Shown here: positions 51,328 through 60,950 of the stretch, piece after piece
Position numbering within the stretch: position 1 is the stretch's first letter
How the letters are laid out: each line of letters starts with the position of its first letter
NCBI RefSeq assembly: GCF_000312425.1
Contig: NZ_HE997181.1
Span: forward strand, 1,455,486-1,519,485
DNA: 64,000 nucleotides
Reading direction: 5' to 3'
Origin: Reyranella massiliensis 521
Lineage (GTDB): Bacteria; Pseudomonadota; Alphaproteobacteria; Reyranellales; Reyranellaceae
Position numbers and translations under genes: made by a program
Notes under the pieces: model-generated
Told to the model about the DNA's origin: nothing
What the model saw: only the letters and a program-made list of their open reading frames with translations
Database searches by the model: none

Positions 51328-52527
51328 GTGCCTGATCCGACCACGCCTGAACTGCAAGCAAACGATCTCGACGGCCTCCGGCGGTTCCTGTCGATTCGTT
51401 CGCATACCGAGGGACTTGCTGCGCCGCTGTCGGCGGAAGACCAGACGGTCCAATCGATGCCCGATGCCAGCCCCACCAAATGGCACCTTGCGCACACAAC
51501 CTGGTTCTTCGAAACCTTCGTGCTGCGGCCGTATGTCGGCGGCGGCTACCGGGTGTTCGACCCAGCTTACGAGTATCTCTTCAATTCTTACTACGAGGCT
51601 GTCGGGCCGCGACATCCCCGCCCGCAGCGCGGCTTGATCACGCGTCCCGGCGTGGCCGATGTGATGGCCTATCGCCGTCATGTCACCGAGGCGATGGCTG
51701 CCTTCCTCTCTGCTGGCAATGCCAGCAACGTCGGCGACATTGTCGAGCTCGGCCTTCAGCACGAGCAGCAGCATCAGGAATTGATCCTGATGGATATCAA
51801 GCATGCCCTTTCGCTCAACCCCCTCAAGCCCGCCTATCGAGCCTCGTCTGGGCGGACCGGCGTTGCGGGGGCGTTGGGTTGGCGGGAGTTCGAGGCCGGT
51901 CTCGTCGAGGTCGGCCACGATGGACGAGGATTTGCCTTCGACAACGAAGGGCCTCGCCATCGCATCTGGCTTGACGCCTTTGCATTGGCCCTTCGGCCGG
52001 TGAACTGCGCGGAGTTCCTCGGCTTCATCGAAGACGATGGCTATCGGCGCCCCGAGTTCTGGCTATCGGCAGGGTGGGATTGCGTGAGGCAGCGCGACTG
52101 GCAGGCGCCGCTCTATTGGGAACAGCGCGACGGCGCCTGGATGATCTATACGCTCTCGGGGCTCGAGCCACTCGATCGCTCAAGGCCGGTTTGCCATGTC
52201 AGCGGCTTCGAGGCTGCCGCGTTTGCAAAGTGGGCGGGCAAGCGGCTGCCGCGTGAAGCCGAATGGGAAGTGGCTGCATCCTCGCTCGACGGCATCGGCG
52301 AGGTCTGGGAATGGACCGCCAGCCCCTACGTTGCCTACCCCGGCTATAGCGAGCCGCCGGGCGCGATCGGCGAATACAACGGCAAGTTCATGGCCAATCA
52401 GACGGTGTTGCGCGGCGGTTGTACCGCAACTCCGCAAGGCCATGCCCGCGCGACCTACCGCAACTTCTTCCCGCTCGATGCGCGCTGGATGTTCGGCGGC
52501 ATTCGCCTTGCAGAGGACCTTCGATGA
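51328..52527 (+). CDS. egtB: Ergothioneine biosynthesis sulfoxide synthase EgtB
   Basis: EgtB couples hercynine to (gamma-glutamyl)cysteine with O2 at a non-heme iron. The 399-residue protein has a DinB-like N-terminal domain carrying the three iron ligands (WHLAHTTWFFE and ELGLQHEQQHQELIL) and a formylglycine-enzyme-like C-terminal domain (GRGFAFDNEGPRHRIWLDAF, GEVWEWTASPYVAYPGY, YNGKFMANQTVLRGG, RATYRNFFPLDARWMFGGIR). The start is a GTG after GGAGG; there is no better ATG. Its stop overlaps the egtD ATG (ATGA), so the two steps are translationally coupled. Confidence 0.93.
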   Translation: MPDPTTPELQANDLDGLRRFLSIRSHTEGLAAPLSAEDQTVQSMPDASPTKWHLAHTTWFFETFVLRPYVGGGYRVFDPAYEYLFNSYYEAVGPRHPRPQRGLITRPGVADVMAYRRHVTEAMAAFLSAGNASNVGDIVELGLQHEQQHQELILMDIKHALSLNPLKPAYRASSGRTGVAGALGWREFEAGLVEVGHDGRGFAFDNEGPRHRIWLDAFALALRPVNCAEFLGFIEDDGYRRPEFWLSAGWDCVRQRDWQAPLYWEQRDGAWMIYTLSGLEPLDRSRPVCHVSGFEAAAFAKWAGKRLPREAEWEVAASSLDGIGEVWEWTASPYVAYPGYSEPPGAIGEYNGKFMANQTVLRGGCTATPQGHARATYRNFFPLDARWMFGGIRLAEDLR

Positions 52528-53492
52528 ATCTCCCTATCGCAACGCTTGAACGCCCTGATGTAACCGCGCGCGAGGAGTTCCGAAACGCGGTCATCTCGGG
52601 ACTCAGTTCGACACCGCGCGCTATTCCCGCTCGCTTTCTCTACGATGCTCGCGGCTCCGCGCTCTTCGACGAGATCTGCGAGTTGCCCGAGTACTATCCG
52701 ACGAGAACCGAAACGGCGATTCTCGGCCGATGCGCCGCCGAGATCGCGCAGCGTGCCGGGCCGGATTGCGTGCTGGTCGAGTTCGGCAGCGGCTCCAGCG
52801 TGAAGTCGCGTCTGCTGCTGGACGCAATGCCTGATCTCGATGCCTACGTGCCCATCGATATCTCGCGCGAGCATCTGGACGAGACGGCCGCACGGTTGCG
52901 CCGCGATTACCCGGGGCTGCGTGTCGAACCGGTGTGCGCCGACTATATGGCGCTCGACGGCCTGCCGGCCTTCATCAACGGCGCCCGGCGTATCGGCTTC
53001 TTTCCCGGGTCGACCATCGGCAACCTCACGCCCGAAGAAGCGACGGCCTTTTTGCGCCGGGCCCGCCGGCTGCTGCGCGACGACGGCGCGCTGATCCTTG
53101 GCGTGGACCTCAAGAAGGATTCGCAGAGGCTACACGATGCCTATAACGATTCGGCCGGCGTGACGGCTCAGTTCACGCTCAATCTCTTGCGCCGGATGAA
53201 CCGGGAGCTCGACGCCAACTTCGATCTCGCGGCCTTCGCTCACGAGGCCTTCTACAGTCCGGACGAAGGCCGTATCGAGATCTACTTTCGCAGCCTGCGT
53301 TCGCAGACAGTGACCGTAGCGGGACGCCGCTTCTTCTTCGCCGCAGGAGAGCGAGTTCATACGGAGTATTCATACAAGTACGACGATGCCGGGATTGCTG
53401 CTCTGGCCCAAAGCGGCGGCTTTGCCATTGCGAAGACTTGGACCGATCCAGAGCATCTGTTCGCCGTTGCCTGGCTGCAGGCCGCTGCCTGA
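52524..53492 (+). CDS. egtD: L-histidine N-alpha-methyltransferase EgtD
   Basis: EgtD trimethylates histidine with SAM to hercynine, the first ergothioneine step. The 322-residue protein has the DUF2260/EgtD pattern: IPARFLYDARGSALFDEICE, LPEYYPTRTETAIL, CVLVEFGSGSSVKSRLLLDA, YVPIDISREHLDETAARL, IGFFPGSTIGNLTPEEA and the histidine-binding NRELDANFDLAAFAHEAFYS. It overlaps egtB by four bases and is followed by a terminator at 53527-53560. egtA, egtC and egtE are not in the window, so cysteine may be used directly or the other enzymes lie elsewhere. Confidence 0.95.
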   Translation: MNLPIATLERPDVTAREEFRNAVISGLSSTPRAIPARFLYDARGSALFDEICELPEYYPTRTETAILGRCAAEIAQRAGPDCVLVEFGSGSSVKSRLLLDAMPDLDAYVPIDISREHLDETAARLRRDYPGLRVEPVCADYMALDGLPAFINGARRIGFFPGSTIGNLTPEEATAFLRRARRLLRDDGALILGVDLKKDSQRLHDAYNDSAGVTAQFTLNLLRRMNRELDANFDLAAFAHEAFYSPDEGRIEIYFRSLRSQTVTVAGRRFFFAAGERVHTEYSYKYDDAGIAALAQSGGFAIAKTWTDPEHLFAVAWLQAAA

Positions 53493-53526
53493 GTCATCTG
53501 GCGACAAGAAGGTTCCACAAACAAGC

Positions 53527-53560
53527 AGCCCGCCCCCGAGGTCTCTCGAGGACGGGCTTT
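53527..53560 (+). terminator. Terminator of the egtBD operon
   Basis: AGCCCGCCCCCGAG pairs with CTCGAGGACGGGCT (two mismatches) around GTCT, followed by TT. It ends the egtB-egtD operon; the 240 bases to the next convergent gene hold nothing else I recognise. Confidence 0.7.
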
Positions 53561-53733
53561 GCGACTAGATAGGGGAGAAAGGCGCCGCCGAAGCGGGGGC
53601 AGAGGCGACGCATACTTATCCAGTCACGGCACATCAACGAGGGCGCCCCTGTGGAAGTTGCAGGAAAATGCTCGGAAAGATCAGATCTCCTTAAGCGTCT
53701 GATTTTCAGTCACTAATTCCCGTTCGTGGGAGC

Positions 53734-54861
53734 CTAAAGAGGGTGCCACCACTTGCCGGCCAGGACGACACCGGCGGAAAGCAGGCGCCTGTCACCTTCG
53801 AGACGCTCGCCAATCGAATCGGCGTAGTCGAACTTGCCAGCGGCGATAGTGATTACCGTGGCTTCGCCGACGCTGCCGACCTTGAGGCTGCCGAGCTCCG
53901 GACGGTTGATCGCCTTGGCGGCATTCACGGTGGCGAGCTTGATGACCGTCGGCAGGTCGACGCCGAGGCAGAGGAACTTCGACATGGTGGTCAGCAAGTC
54001 GAAGGCTGGACCTTCGATCGAGATCACATGGACGTCGGAGGAAATGACGTCGGGTAGGAAGCCTGCCGCCAGCATCTTGCGTGTCGTGCCGAAGCCGAAC
54101 GAGCCGCCGCCATGGCCAATATCGAAGATCACGCCACGCTGGCGTGCCGCCAGGATCTCGTCGCGCACCTGGCCGTCGGGGCGGACGGGTGCGTTGGGGA
54201 AGGGGCGGAAGCAGTGGGTCAGGATGTCCCCCGGACGGAGACGGCTCACCACCTCGTGCCGCGACGGCGGCGGCGCATCGAGATGAGCCATCAGCGGCAA
54301 GCCGACTTCCTCGGCGACGTCCAGGGCGATGTCGAGCGGCATGATGCCGGAATCGCCGCTGGCCGACTTGCCGACGCGCACCTTCACGCCGAGCACCAGA
54401 TCCTTGTGCTCGCGCGCCACCCGCGCCGCTTCGCGCGCGTCGAGCAGGCGCATGTCGGCGCTCTCGCCCACCATCACGGTCTTCGAGAAGGCGAAGATGC
54501 CGGGGAAGGAGACGTTGAGGAACGGCAGGATGCGGACCGGGGAGGTCTCGATCACGTGTTTGCGGAAGCCGTGGAAGTTGCCCGGGCCCGCACTGCCGGC
54601 ATCGATGAAGGTCGTGACGCCGCCGGAGCGCGCCACCAGCTCGGCCTCGACGCCGAGCGAGGTGCCGCCCCAGTAGACGTGCGTGTGCAGGTCGATCAGG
54701 CCGGGCGAGACGATCTTACCCTCGACGTTGCGGGTGTCTTTGCCGGTGAGGCCGTCGCCGATCGCGGCGACCTTGCCGCTCGCGAAGGCGATGTCCGTCA
54801 CCTTGTCGATCCCTTGTGAGGGATCGACCACGCGGCCGCCCTTGAGGACGAGATCGTTCAT
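53734..54861 (-). CDS. Amidohydrolase/deacetylase family metallohydrolase
   Basis: The 375-residue enzyme is an amidohydrolase superfamily member: MNDLVLKGGRVVDPSQGID at the start, GLIDLHTHVYWGGTSLG (H-x-H), LGVKVRVGKSASGDSG (with the bridging Lys region), PLMAHLDAPPP, FDIGHGGGSFGFGT and VISSDVHVISIEGP (C-terminal metal ligands). It resembles the deacetylase/dihydroorotase-like group acting on acetylated or cyclic amides. Its start lies one base after the ilvD stop, so it belongs to the ilvD operon, though no metabolic tie is obvious. Confidence 0.88.
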   Translation of the reverse strand: MNDLVLKGGRVVDPSQGIDKVTDIAFASGKVAAIGDGLTGKDTRNVEGKIVSPGLIDLHTHVYWGGTSLGVEAELVARSGGVTTFIDAGSAGPGNFHGFRKHVIETSPVRILPFLNVSFPGIFAFSKTVMVGESADMRLLDAREAARVAREHKDLVLGVKVRVGKSASGDSGIMPLDIALDVAEEVGLPLMAHLDAPPPSRHEVVSRLRPGDILTHCFRPFPNAPVRPDGQVRDEILAARQRGVIFDIGHGGGSFGFGTTRKMLAAGFLPDVISSDVHVISIEGPAFDLLTTMSKFLCLGVDLPTVIKLATVNAAKAINRPELGSLKVGSVGEATVITIAAGKFDYADSIGERLEGDRRLLSAGVVLAGKWWHPL

Positions 54862-54862
54862 C

Positions 54863-56710
54863 TCAGCCCCCGACCTGGTCGACATTGCGTACGGCGCCGT
54901 GTGCCGCCGACGTTGCCAGGGCTGCATAGGCGCGCAGCGCCGCCGATACCTTGCGGTCGCGCTTGGGCTTCCACGCCTCGCGGCCCTTGGCCTTCATCGC
55001 TGCCCGCCGGGCCTCGATCTCGGCCTCCGGAACGGCCAGCGCGATGGAGCGGGACGGGACGTCGATCTCGATCGGATCGCCGTCCTGGACCAGGCCGATC
55101 GTTCCGCCCGATGCCGCTTCCGGCGACATGTGACCGATCGACAGGCCCGACGATCCACCGGAGAAGCGGCCATCGGTGATCAGCGCACATTGCGCTCCAA
55201 GCCCGCGCGCCTTGATGGCGCTGGTCGCCGCCAGCATCTCCTGCATGCCTGGCCCGCCCTTGGGGCCTTCATAGCGGATCACCACGACGTGCCCGGCGGC
55301 GACCTTGCCGGCATGGATGGCCGCGGTGGCGTCGTTCTCGCTGTCGAACACGATCGCCTTGCCCTTGAACTTGAGCACGCTCGGATCGATGCCGGCAGTC
55401 TTCACGATGCAGCCGTCGGTCGCCAGGTTGCCGTAGAGCACGGCGAGGCCACCGTCCTGGCTGTAGGCGTGCTCGAAGTCGCGGATGCAGCCGTTGGCCC
55501 GGTCGAGATCGAGTTCGGGATAACGCTTGTTCTGCGAGAATGCCTGCGTGGTGCGCACGCCGCCGGGGGCGGCGCGATAGAAGGTCTTCACGCCTTCGTC
55601 GGCGCCGTTGCCGACGTCCCAACGCTTCAGCGCATCGCCCATGGTCGCGGAATGGACTGTCGCGACATCGCGATGGATCATGCCCTTGCCGTCGAGGATG
55701 CCGAGCAGCGCCATGACGCCGCCGGCGCGATGCACGTCCTCGATGTGCCAGAGCTGCGAGGAGGGGGCGAGCTTGGAGAGATGTGGCGTGACGCGCGAGA
55801 GGCGGTCGATGTCCTTCATGGTGAAGGGGATCTCGCCCTCGAAGGCGGCGGCCAGCAGATGCAGTACGGTGTTGGTCGAGCCGCCCATGGCGATGTCGAG
55901 CCGCATGGCGTTCTCGAACGCCTTGAAGTTGGCGATCGAGCGCGGCAGCACCGAAGCATCGTCCTTGCCATAGTGCTGTTTGGTCAGCTCGACGATGCGC
56001 CGGCCGGCCTCGAGGAACAGCTCGCGACGGTCGGCATGGGTGGCGAGGACGGTGCCGTTGCCCGGCAGCGACAGGCCGAGCGCTTCGGTGAGGCAGTTCA
56101 TCGAGTTGGCGGTGAACATGCCGGAGCAGGAGCCGCAGGTCGGGCAGGCCGAGCGTTCGTAGACCTCGACGTCTTCCTTTGCCACGCCCGGCTTGTAGGC
56201 GGTCAGCATGGCGTCGATCAGGTCGACCTTGATATCCTGGCCCTTCCAATTGACCTTGCCGGCTTCCATCGGACCGCCCGATACGAAAATCGCCGGCACA
56301 TTGAGGCGCATCGCGGCCATCAGCATGCCGGGGGTGATCTTGTCGCAATTGGAGATGCAGACCATCGCGTCGGCGCAATGGGCGTTCACCATATACTCGA
56401 TGGAATCGGCGATCAGGTCGCGCGAGGGCAGGGAATAGAGCATCCCCTCGTGGCCCATCGCGATGCCGTCGTCGACGGCGATGGTGTTGAACTCCTTGGC
56501 GACGCCGCCGGCACGCTCGATCTCGCGCGCAACCATCTGGCCGAGATCCTTGAGGTGGACGTGGCCGGGGACGAACTCCACGAAGGAATTGACGACCGCG
56601 ATGATGGGCTTCTCGAAATCCGCATCGGTCATGCCGGTGGCGCGCCACAGGGCGCGGGCGCCGGCTGCATGCTGGCCGCTGGTGGTTTTTGACGAACGAT
56701 AGACACCCAT
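54863..56710 (-). CDS. ilvD: Dihydroxy-acid dehydratase
   Basis: The 615-residue enzyme dehydrates 2,3-dihydroxy-isovalerate (and -methylvalerate) in valine, isoleucine and pantothenate synthesis. The iron-sulfur cysteines appear in [11 protein letters not shown] and [16 protein letters not shown], with [17 protein letters not shown] and [20 protein letters not shown] upstream and [23 protein letters not shown] [18 protein letters not shown] near the end. The start is at [12 protein letters not shown], the E. coli-like N terminus, 15 codons inside a longer frame. Members can also act on sugar acids (xylonate), but the motif set and length fit IlvD. Confidence 0.95.
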   Translation of the reverse strand: MGVYRSSKTTSGQHAAGARALWRATGMTDADFEKPIIAVVNSFVEFVPGHVHLKDLGQMVAREIERAGGVAKEFNTIAVDDGIAMGHEGMLYSLPSRDLIADSIEYMVNAHCADAMVCISNCDKITPGMLMAAMRLNVPAIFVSGGPMEAGKVNWKGQDIKVDLIDAMLTAYKPGVAKEDVEVYERSACPTCGSCSGMFTANSMNCLTEALGLSLPGNGTVLATHADRRELFLEAGRRIVELTKQHYGKDDASVLPRSIANFKAFENAMRLDIAMGGSTNTVLHLLAAAFEGEIPFTMKDIDRLSRVTPHLSKLAPSSQLWHIEDVHRAGGVMALLGILDGKGMIHRDVATVHSATMGDALKRWDVGNGADEGVKTFYRAAPGGVRTTQAFSQNKRYPELDLDRANGCIRDFEHAYSQDGGLAVLYGNLATDGCIVKTAGIDPSVLKFKGKAIVFDSENDATAAIHAGKVAAGHVVVIRYEGPKGGPGMQEMLAATSAIKARGLGAQCALITDGRFSGGSSGLSIGHMSPEAASGGTIGLVQDGDPIEIDVPSRSIALAVPEAEIEARRAAMKAKGREAWKPKRDRKVSAALRAYAALATSAAHGAVRNVDQVGG

Positions 56711-56815
56711 GATCAGGCTTCCTTCGGGCAAAGGGCATTCTGCAGACCGAGTCATTTGCCGGGGCTGGAGCCGGAAGCCAAGGGCTGTGTTTCGCAGGGA
56801 GGCGCTATTTTGCCG

Positions 56816-58036
56816 CTATCTCTGGCGTTTGCCGCTCCATGCCCGGCCCAGAGCGCCGGTGCGGGGCAAAACGAGGCCTTCCAGGCCGAGCCAATCGGCC
56901 ATCAGCCTCAGCTCATCGCGCAACGGCTCCGCGACCGCCTTGGCCTCGATGCCCGATTCGAGGTGGGCTGCAGGGACCAGGAGCTTCGAACTGGCCCGGT
57001 CGGCCTTGAGATCGACGCGGCCGACCAGCCGGTCGCCCAGCAGGAAGGGCAGCACGTAGTAGCCGTGTTTGCGCTTGGCGACGGGCGTGTAGATCTCGAT
57101 GCGGTAAAAGAAATCGAAGATGCGTTCCGTACGGTCGCGCTCCCAGATCAGCGGATCGAAAGGGGCCAGCAGGGCGCGCGCCTCGACGTTGCGCGGCTGC
57201 CGCGCCTGGGGATCGAGATAGGCGGCGTGCTTCCATCCTTCGACCGATACGGGCAGCAGATCGCCAGCCTCGACCAGTTCGGCCAGCCGCGCCTTGGTAT
57301 CGGCGACGGGCAGCCGGAAATAGTCGCGCAGGTCGTATTCGGTCGCCACGCCCAAGGCACGGGCGGAGATGCGCAGCAGTTCGCGCTGCGCTTCTTCCGG
57401 TGAGGGCGTCGGCAGGGCCTGCACGTGAGGTGGCAGCACGCGTTCGGTGAGGTCGTAGACCCGCTCGAAGGTGCCGCGCCTCGTGGCGGTCGTGACGATG
57501 CCGGCGAAGAACAGCCATTCGAGTGCAAGCTTGCCGTCGTTCCAGCCCCACCAGGGACCACGGCGTTCGCCGCCGTTGCCGAGATCGGATGCTGCCAGCG
57601 GTCCTTGCCGCTCGAGTTCGCGACGCACCTCTTCGATGTAGGCGCTCTTGTCGCGGTAGAATTTGGGCAACCAGCCCTTGCCGGTCCCCGCGGCGGCGCG
57701 AGCCATGCGCCACCGCAACAATGGCTGTGAGGCGAGTGGCAACAGCGATGCCTCGTGCGCCCAGAACTCGAACAGGCCGCGCCGGCTTTTGCGTCCCCAG
57801 GCGAGACCATCGAGATGGGTGCTGTCGTAGTTCCCCAGCCGCGAGAACAGAGGCAGGTAGTGAGCGCGCGTCAGCACGTTCACCGAATCGATCTGCAGCA
57901 GCCCCAGCCGGTCGATGGCGCGTTTCACATGGCCGAGATTGGAGGCTCCATCCGGCCGGGGCGTATTGAACCCTTGTGCGGCAAGGGCGATGCGGCGGGC
58001 CGAGGCGGCCGAAAGTTTTTCACGGGAGCGGGGCAC
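56816..58036 (-). CDS. AlkZ/YcaQ-like DNA glycosylase (HTH_42 family)
   Basis: The 406-residue protein is of the HTH_42/YcaQ group, which includes AlkZ and YcaQ, glycosylases that unhook interstrand crosslinks. The active-site segment LGLLQIDSVNVLTRAHYLPL holds the catalytic Q-x-D motif, followed by LFSRLGNYDSTHLDGL and LFEFWAHEASLLPL. The winged-helix repeats are in the rest of the chain (GREEDLRDYF-like EYDLRDYFRLPVADTKA). It begins 96 bases after the SGNH hydrolase gene on the same strand. Its DNA substrate is unknown. Confidence 0.88.
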   Translation of the reverse strand: MPRSREKLSAASARRIALAAQGFNTPRPDGASNLGHVKRAIDRLGLLQIDSVNVLTRAHYLPLFSRLGNYDSTHLDGLAWGRKSRRGLFEFWAHEASLLPLASQPLLRWRMARAAAGTGKGWLPKFYRDKSAYIEEVRRELERQGPLAASDLGNGGERRGPWWGWNDGKLALEWLFFAGIVTTATRRGTFERVYDLTERVLPPHVQALPTPSPEEAQRELLRISARALGVATEYDLRDYFRLPVADTKARLAELVEAGDLLPVSVEGWKHAAYLDPQARQPRNVEARALLAPFDPLIWERDRTERIFDFFYRIEIYTPVAKRKHGYYVLPFLLGDRLVGRVDLKADRASSKLLVPAAHLESGIEAKAVAEPLRDELRLMADWLGLEGLVLPRTGALGRAWSGKRQR

Positions 58037-58046
58037 GGCGCGACAC

Positions 58047-58135
58047 TAGAGCGTATTCCGCTCGGATGTCATCGACTCTTCGGCGCATAAACGCACTGAG
58101 CGTCAGTGCTGGCAATTTGCCAGCAGGTCGCTCTA
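58047..58135. repeat. 89-bp palindromic intergenic repeat with TAGAGCG/CGCTCTA ends
   Basis: The element starts TAGAGCG and ends CGCTCTA. Inside it are a left stem (GAGCGTATTCCGCTC, 58049-58063) and a right stem of eight perfect pairs around one base (GCTGGCAA-T-TTGCCAGC, 58108-58124) within GAGCG/CGCTC flanks. The right end supplies the stop codon of the SGNH gene. It resembles the intergenic palindromes starting TAGAGCG in many Rhizobiales genomes, though the interior differs. Confidence 0.6.
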
Positions 58136-59206
58136 AGGCGCCATCGACCTCAACGCCTTCTCGTCGATGAAGTCGGCGAGCAGGCCGGCGCCGAGATCGG
58201 ACCAGTGCACGCCGCTGTCGGAGAACAGGTCGTGCTTGTTGCCCTTGTAGGCGGCAACGACATCGTTGGAATCGATCACCAGCACGCCCATCTGGCGCGC
58301 GACCTCGGCCCCCTGACGCGAGTAGCGCAGGAGCTGCGTGTTGCGTCCTACCTCCGGCAGGCCGCCGACGATGACATAGACCGGCTTGGCGCCGTTCTTC
58401 CGGATCAACTCGATGAACTCGCGTAGCGTGCGGTCGAAGTTTTCGGCGACGACAAGATTGATGCCGGGATCGACTGGTGGCGGTGCGGTCGCGCCGTGAG
58501 TATCGGTATGGCCGGCGGAAAAGAACCAATCGGCGGCGCCCGTATATTCGAGGAAGCGCACGATGGTCGAATTGCGCTTCAGCCATCGTCCCTGATCGAG
58601 GTGCTTGGAGAAGAGGCCGTGCTTGCCCTCGGCGAGGGCGCGTTCGAGGCTGATGCCTTCGGCCCGCAACAGCTCTTCGTTGGCTTGCTCGTTGATGCCG
58701 GAATAGATGATCACGATATCGGGCTTGAGACGCGGAAGATCGCGCTTGGCGCGGGCGACCTCCTGGCCGATCGACCACATGATGGCGCCGGCATTCAGGA
58801 CCTGCGACTTCGGATTTGTCCGCGCACGGAGATTCTCTTGCAGGCGCAGGGGCCAGGCGCGGTCCGTTTCGAGGTTGTAGCAGAAGGTCGTCGAGCCACC
58901 GTAGGCGATCACCCGATAGGCGCCGGGCGGCTTGGGTTCGATCACGTCTTCCTTGTTGCGGAAGCCGAGATTGTTGGTCTGTGAATTCGAGTTGTAGGCG
59001 TTGCTGGCATGGATCGCGCCGAGTTCTTCGTCGTAAGTCCAGAGGCCGTAGGATTTCCCGGGAACGCCATGCTTGAAATGGAGGATGGCGTATCCTGCAC
59101 CTTCGATTGCCAGGATGACGGCGACCGGAAAGCCAACGACCAGGATCAGGCTGAACAAGACCTTCTTCCAGAGCGGGAGATCTGGGCCTTTGGTCGTCTG
59201 CGCCAT
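58133..59206 (-). CDS. Membrane-anchored SGNH/GDSL hydrolase family protein
   Basis: The 357-residue protein has an N-terminal membrane anchor (VLFSLILVVGFPVAVILAIEGAG) and an SGNH hydrolase-like body: IAYGGSTTFCYNLET (G-x-S block I), QVLNAGAIMWSIGQ (block II Gly), IIYSGINEQANE (block III Asn) and DLFSDSGVHWSDLGAGL (D-x-x-H block V). The catalytic Ser, Gly, Asn and Asp-His are therefore present. Such proteins often modify polysaccharides. The stop lies within an intergenic palindrome. AlkZ-like glycosylase follows on the same strand. Confidence 0.88.
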   Translation of the reverse strand: MAQTTKGPDLPLWKKVLFSLILVVGFPVAVILAIEGAGYAILHFKHGVPGKSYGLWTYDEELGAIHASNAYNSNSQTNNLGFRNKEDVIEPKPPGAYRVIAYGGSTTFCYNLETDRAWPLRLQENLRARTNPKSQVLNAGAIMWSIGQEVARAKRDLPRLKPDIVIIYSGINEQANEELLRAEGISLERALAEGKHGLFSKHLDQGRWLKRNSTIVRFLEYTGAADWFFSAGHTDTHGATAPPPVDPGINLVVAENFDRTLREFIELIRKNGAKPVYVIVGGLPEVGRNTQLLRYSRQGAEVARQMGVLVIDSNDVVAAYKGNKHDLFSDSGVHWSDLGAGLLADFIDEKALRSMAP

Positions 59207-59262
59207 GAGAATACGTCACGCCTTCATTTGTCGATCGACTATCGGTCAAGCCGGTGGGCCGT

Positions 59263-59535
59263 TCAAGTTCGAGCGCGCTGTTCAATGCGTGCAACCGCCT
59301 TGGCGACGGCTTCGGCTTGCCGGTTAGAGATGTGCCCGTTGGCCTTGTACTCCTGGCAGACCTTGCGAAGGAAAGGACTTGCTGCCGCATGGGCCTCGGC
59401 GCGTTTCATGAGCGCGTCGTGGACATGTGGTACTTCGCGCCGGGCGGTGTTCCTGGCTCGATAGAGCTTGATGCCGATGGCGACGACGGCCGCCACGCCT
59501 ACGACGATCAGTATCTCCGTTGGAATGCCGGTCAA
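59263..59535 (-). CDS. Small membrane protein overlapping the amidase gene end
   Basis: The 90-residue product has one N-terminal membrane helix (EILIVVGVAAVVAIGIKLY) and a charged helical tail (VHDALMKRAEAHAAASPFLR and later NRQAEAVAKAVARIEQ). Its start overlaps the amidase stop by four bases, so it is translationally coupled. I recognise no family. No independent ribosome site is visible beyond amidase coding sequence. Confidence 0.65.
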   Translation of the reverse strand: MTGIPTEILIVVGVAAVVAIGIKLYRARNTARREVPHVHDALMKRAEAHAAASPFLRKVCQEYKANGHISNRQAEAVAKAVARIEQRART

Positions 59536-60902
59536 CGGAAGGCCATTTCTGCCCGTTGGGCCATGGCGAGCAGGGGCCGGTCATGCAGGCGCGGCGCTAC
59601 GATTTGCAGGCCTACGGGCAAGCCGTCGCGGCCGGTGCCGCAAGGAACCGAAATGCCCGGCACCAGGGCGAGATTAAACAGCGGCGTGAAGACAGCATGG
59701 CCGCGCGGACCTGCCTGCTTGTTCTCGATCACCTTGGGATAGACCTGTTCGACGGGCCACGACACGCAGGCCGTGGTCGGAGTCAGGAGATAATCATACT
59801 CGGTGAAGAACTGGGCGACCGAACGCGCGCAGGCATCGGCGAGGCGGAAGGCCGACACGACATCGGTACCGTGCACGTCACGGCCGCGCTCGATCAGGCC
59901 CGAGACATTGTCGCCGAACAGGTTCTTGTCCGCCGCATGCTGTTCGCCATAGAGCAACGCCGAGGCCGCGGCGTTCACGGCTGAGAAAGCCGCCTCGCTC
60001 GTACTCTCGGGCCACGCGACGTCGGCTTCCTCGATGCGCCAGCCTGCTGCGCGCAGCTTGCCGATGGCTGCCTCGAAGGCTGCCATGACATCCGGGTCGA
60101 CCGCGACGTTGAGGCCGAGGCGTGGGCTCACCGCGATGCGCGGTTGAGAGGGCGGCGGTATGTCGAGCAGGGCGACGGAGTGCGGATCGCGCCGGTCGGG
60201 GCCGGCCATCACCTCGAACGCTACGCGGGCATCGGCAACCGAGCGGCCCATGGGCGCCGTTACGCCGTAGAGAGGCCCGTAGGCGCCCCCGAAGCCGAAC
60301 GGCGAGGGGATGGCGCCAGCCGATGTCTTGAGACCGACGACACCGCAATGCGACGCCGGGCGGCGGCCAGACCCGCCGCCATCGGTGCCGAGGGCAATCG
60401 GCGAGAATCCGGCTGCCAGGGCTGCCGCGGCGCCACCGGACGAGCCGCCTGGCGTCAGCGCCGGGTTCATTGGATGGCGCGAGGGGCCATAGACCTTGTT
60501 TTCCGTGTGCCCCTTGGCGGCCATCTCGGGGGTGTTGGTCATGCCGAGGAAAATCCCGCCGGCATTCTTCAGGCGTTCGACGGCGACGGCGTCGCGCGGC
60601 GGCTTGAAATCCTTGTGGAGCAGCGAGCCGTTGGTGACGCGACGCCCCTGCACCCAGGTCGTGTCCTTCACCGTATAGGGCACTCCGAGGATTGGGCCGT
60701 CGAAGCCTTGTTTACGTCTGGCATCGACGGCATCCGCCGATGCGCGCGCCTCAGCCGGGTCGAAGTCGACAATGGCGGTGAGCTGCGCGTTCTTCGCCTC
60801 CACGCGCGCGATCGCCATCTCGGCGATATCGCGTGCCTTGGTCTTGCCCGCACGCACCGCGTCGGCAATGGCGGCAGCACCCTGGTCCAGCAACTCGGTC
60901 AT
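59532..60902 (-). CDS. Amidase signature family enzyme
   Basis: The 456-residue protein is an amidase-signature hydrolase. The catalytic Lys is in GVPYTVKDTTWVQG, the cis-Ser in TPGGSSGGAAAALAAG, and the nucleophilic Ser in the block GTDGGGSGRRPASHCGVVG (usual form G-T-D-x-G-G-S-I-R). The C terminus with RHLDRPLLA-like LHDRPLLAMAQRAE fits. It cleaves an amide of unknown substrate; the family includes aryl-acylamidases and indole-acetamide hydrolases as well as GatA. It is not GatA: gatB and gatC are absent and it lacks the GatA-specific C-terminal part. Confidence 0.9.
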   Translation of the reverse strand: MTELLDQGAAAIADAVRAGKTKARDIAEMAIARVEAKNAQLTAIVDFDPAEARASADAVDARRKQGFDGPILGVPYTVKDTTWVQGRRVTNGSLLHKDFKPPRDAVAVERLKNAGGIFLGMTNTPEMAAKGHTENKVYGPSRHPMNPALTPGGSSGGAAAALAAGFSPIALGTDGGGSGRRPASHCGVVGLKTSAGAIPSPFGFGGAYGPLYGVTAPMGRSVADARVAFEVMAGPDRRDPHSVALLDIPPPSQPRIAVSPRLGLNVAVDPDVMAAFEAAIGKLRAAGWRIEEADVAWPESTSEAAFSAVNAAASALLYGEQHAADKNLFGDNVSGLIERGRDVHGTDVVSAFRLADACARSVAQFFTEYDYLLTPTTACVSWPVEQVYPKVIENKQAGPRGHAVFTPLFNLALVPGISVPCGTGRDGLPVGLQIVAPRLHDRPLLAMAQRAEMAFR

Positions 60903-60950
60903 ACAGTTTTCCCCCGAAGCGTTTCGGGCGGCATGTTACGGTATGAAGCT

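Noticed and set aside
54683..56692. 669-codon plus-strand frame opposite ilvD
   Set aside because: Antisense shadow of a clear ilvD with intact iron-sulfur cysteines.
59532..60902. Amidase as GatA of the tRNA amidotransferase
   Set aside because: No gatB or gatC neighbours and no GatA-specific sequence in the C-terminal part.
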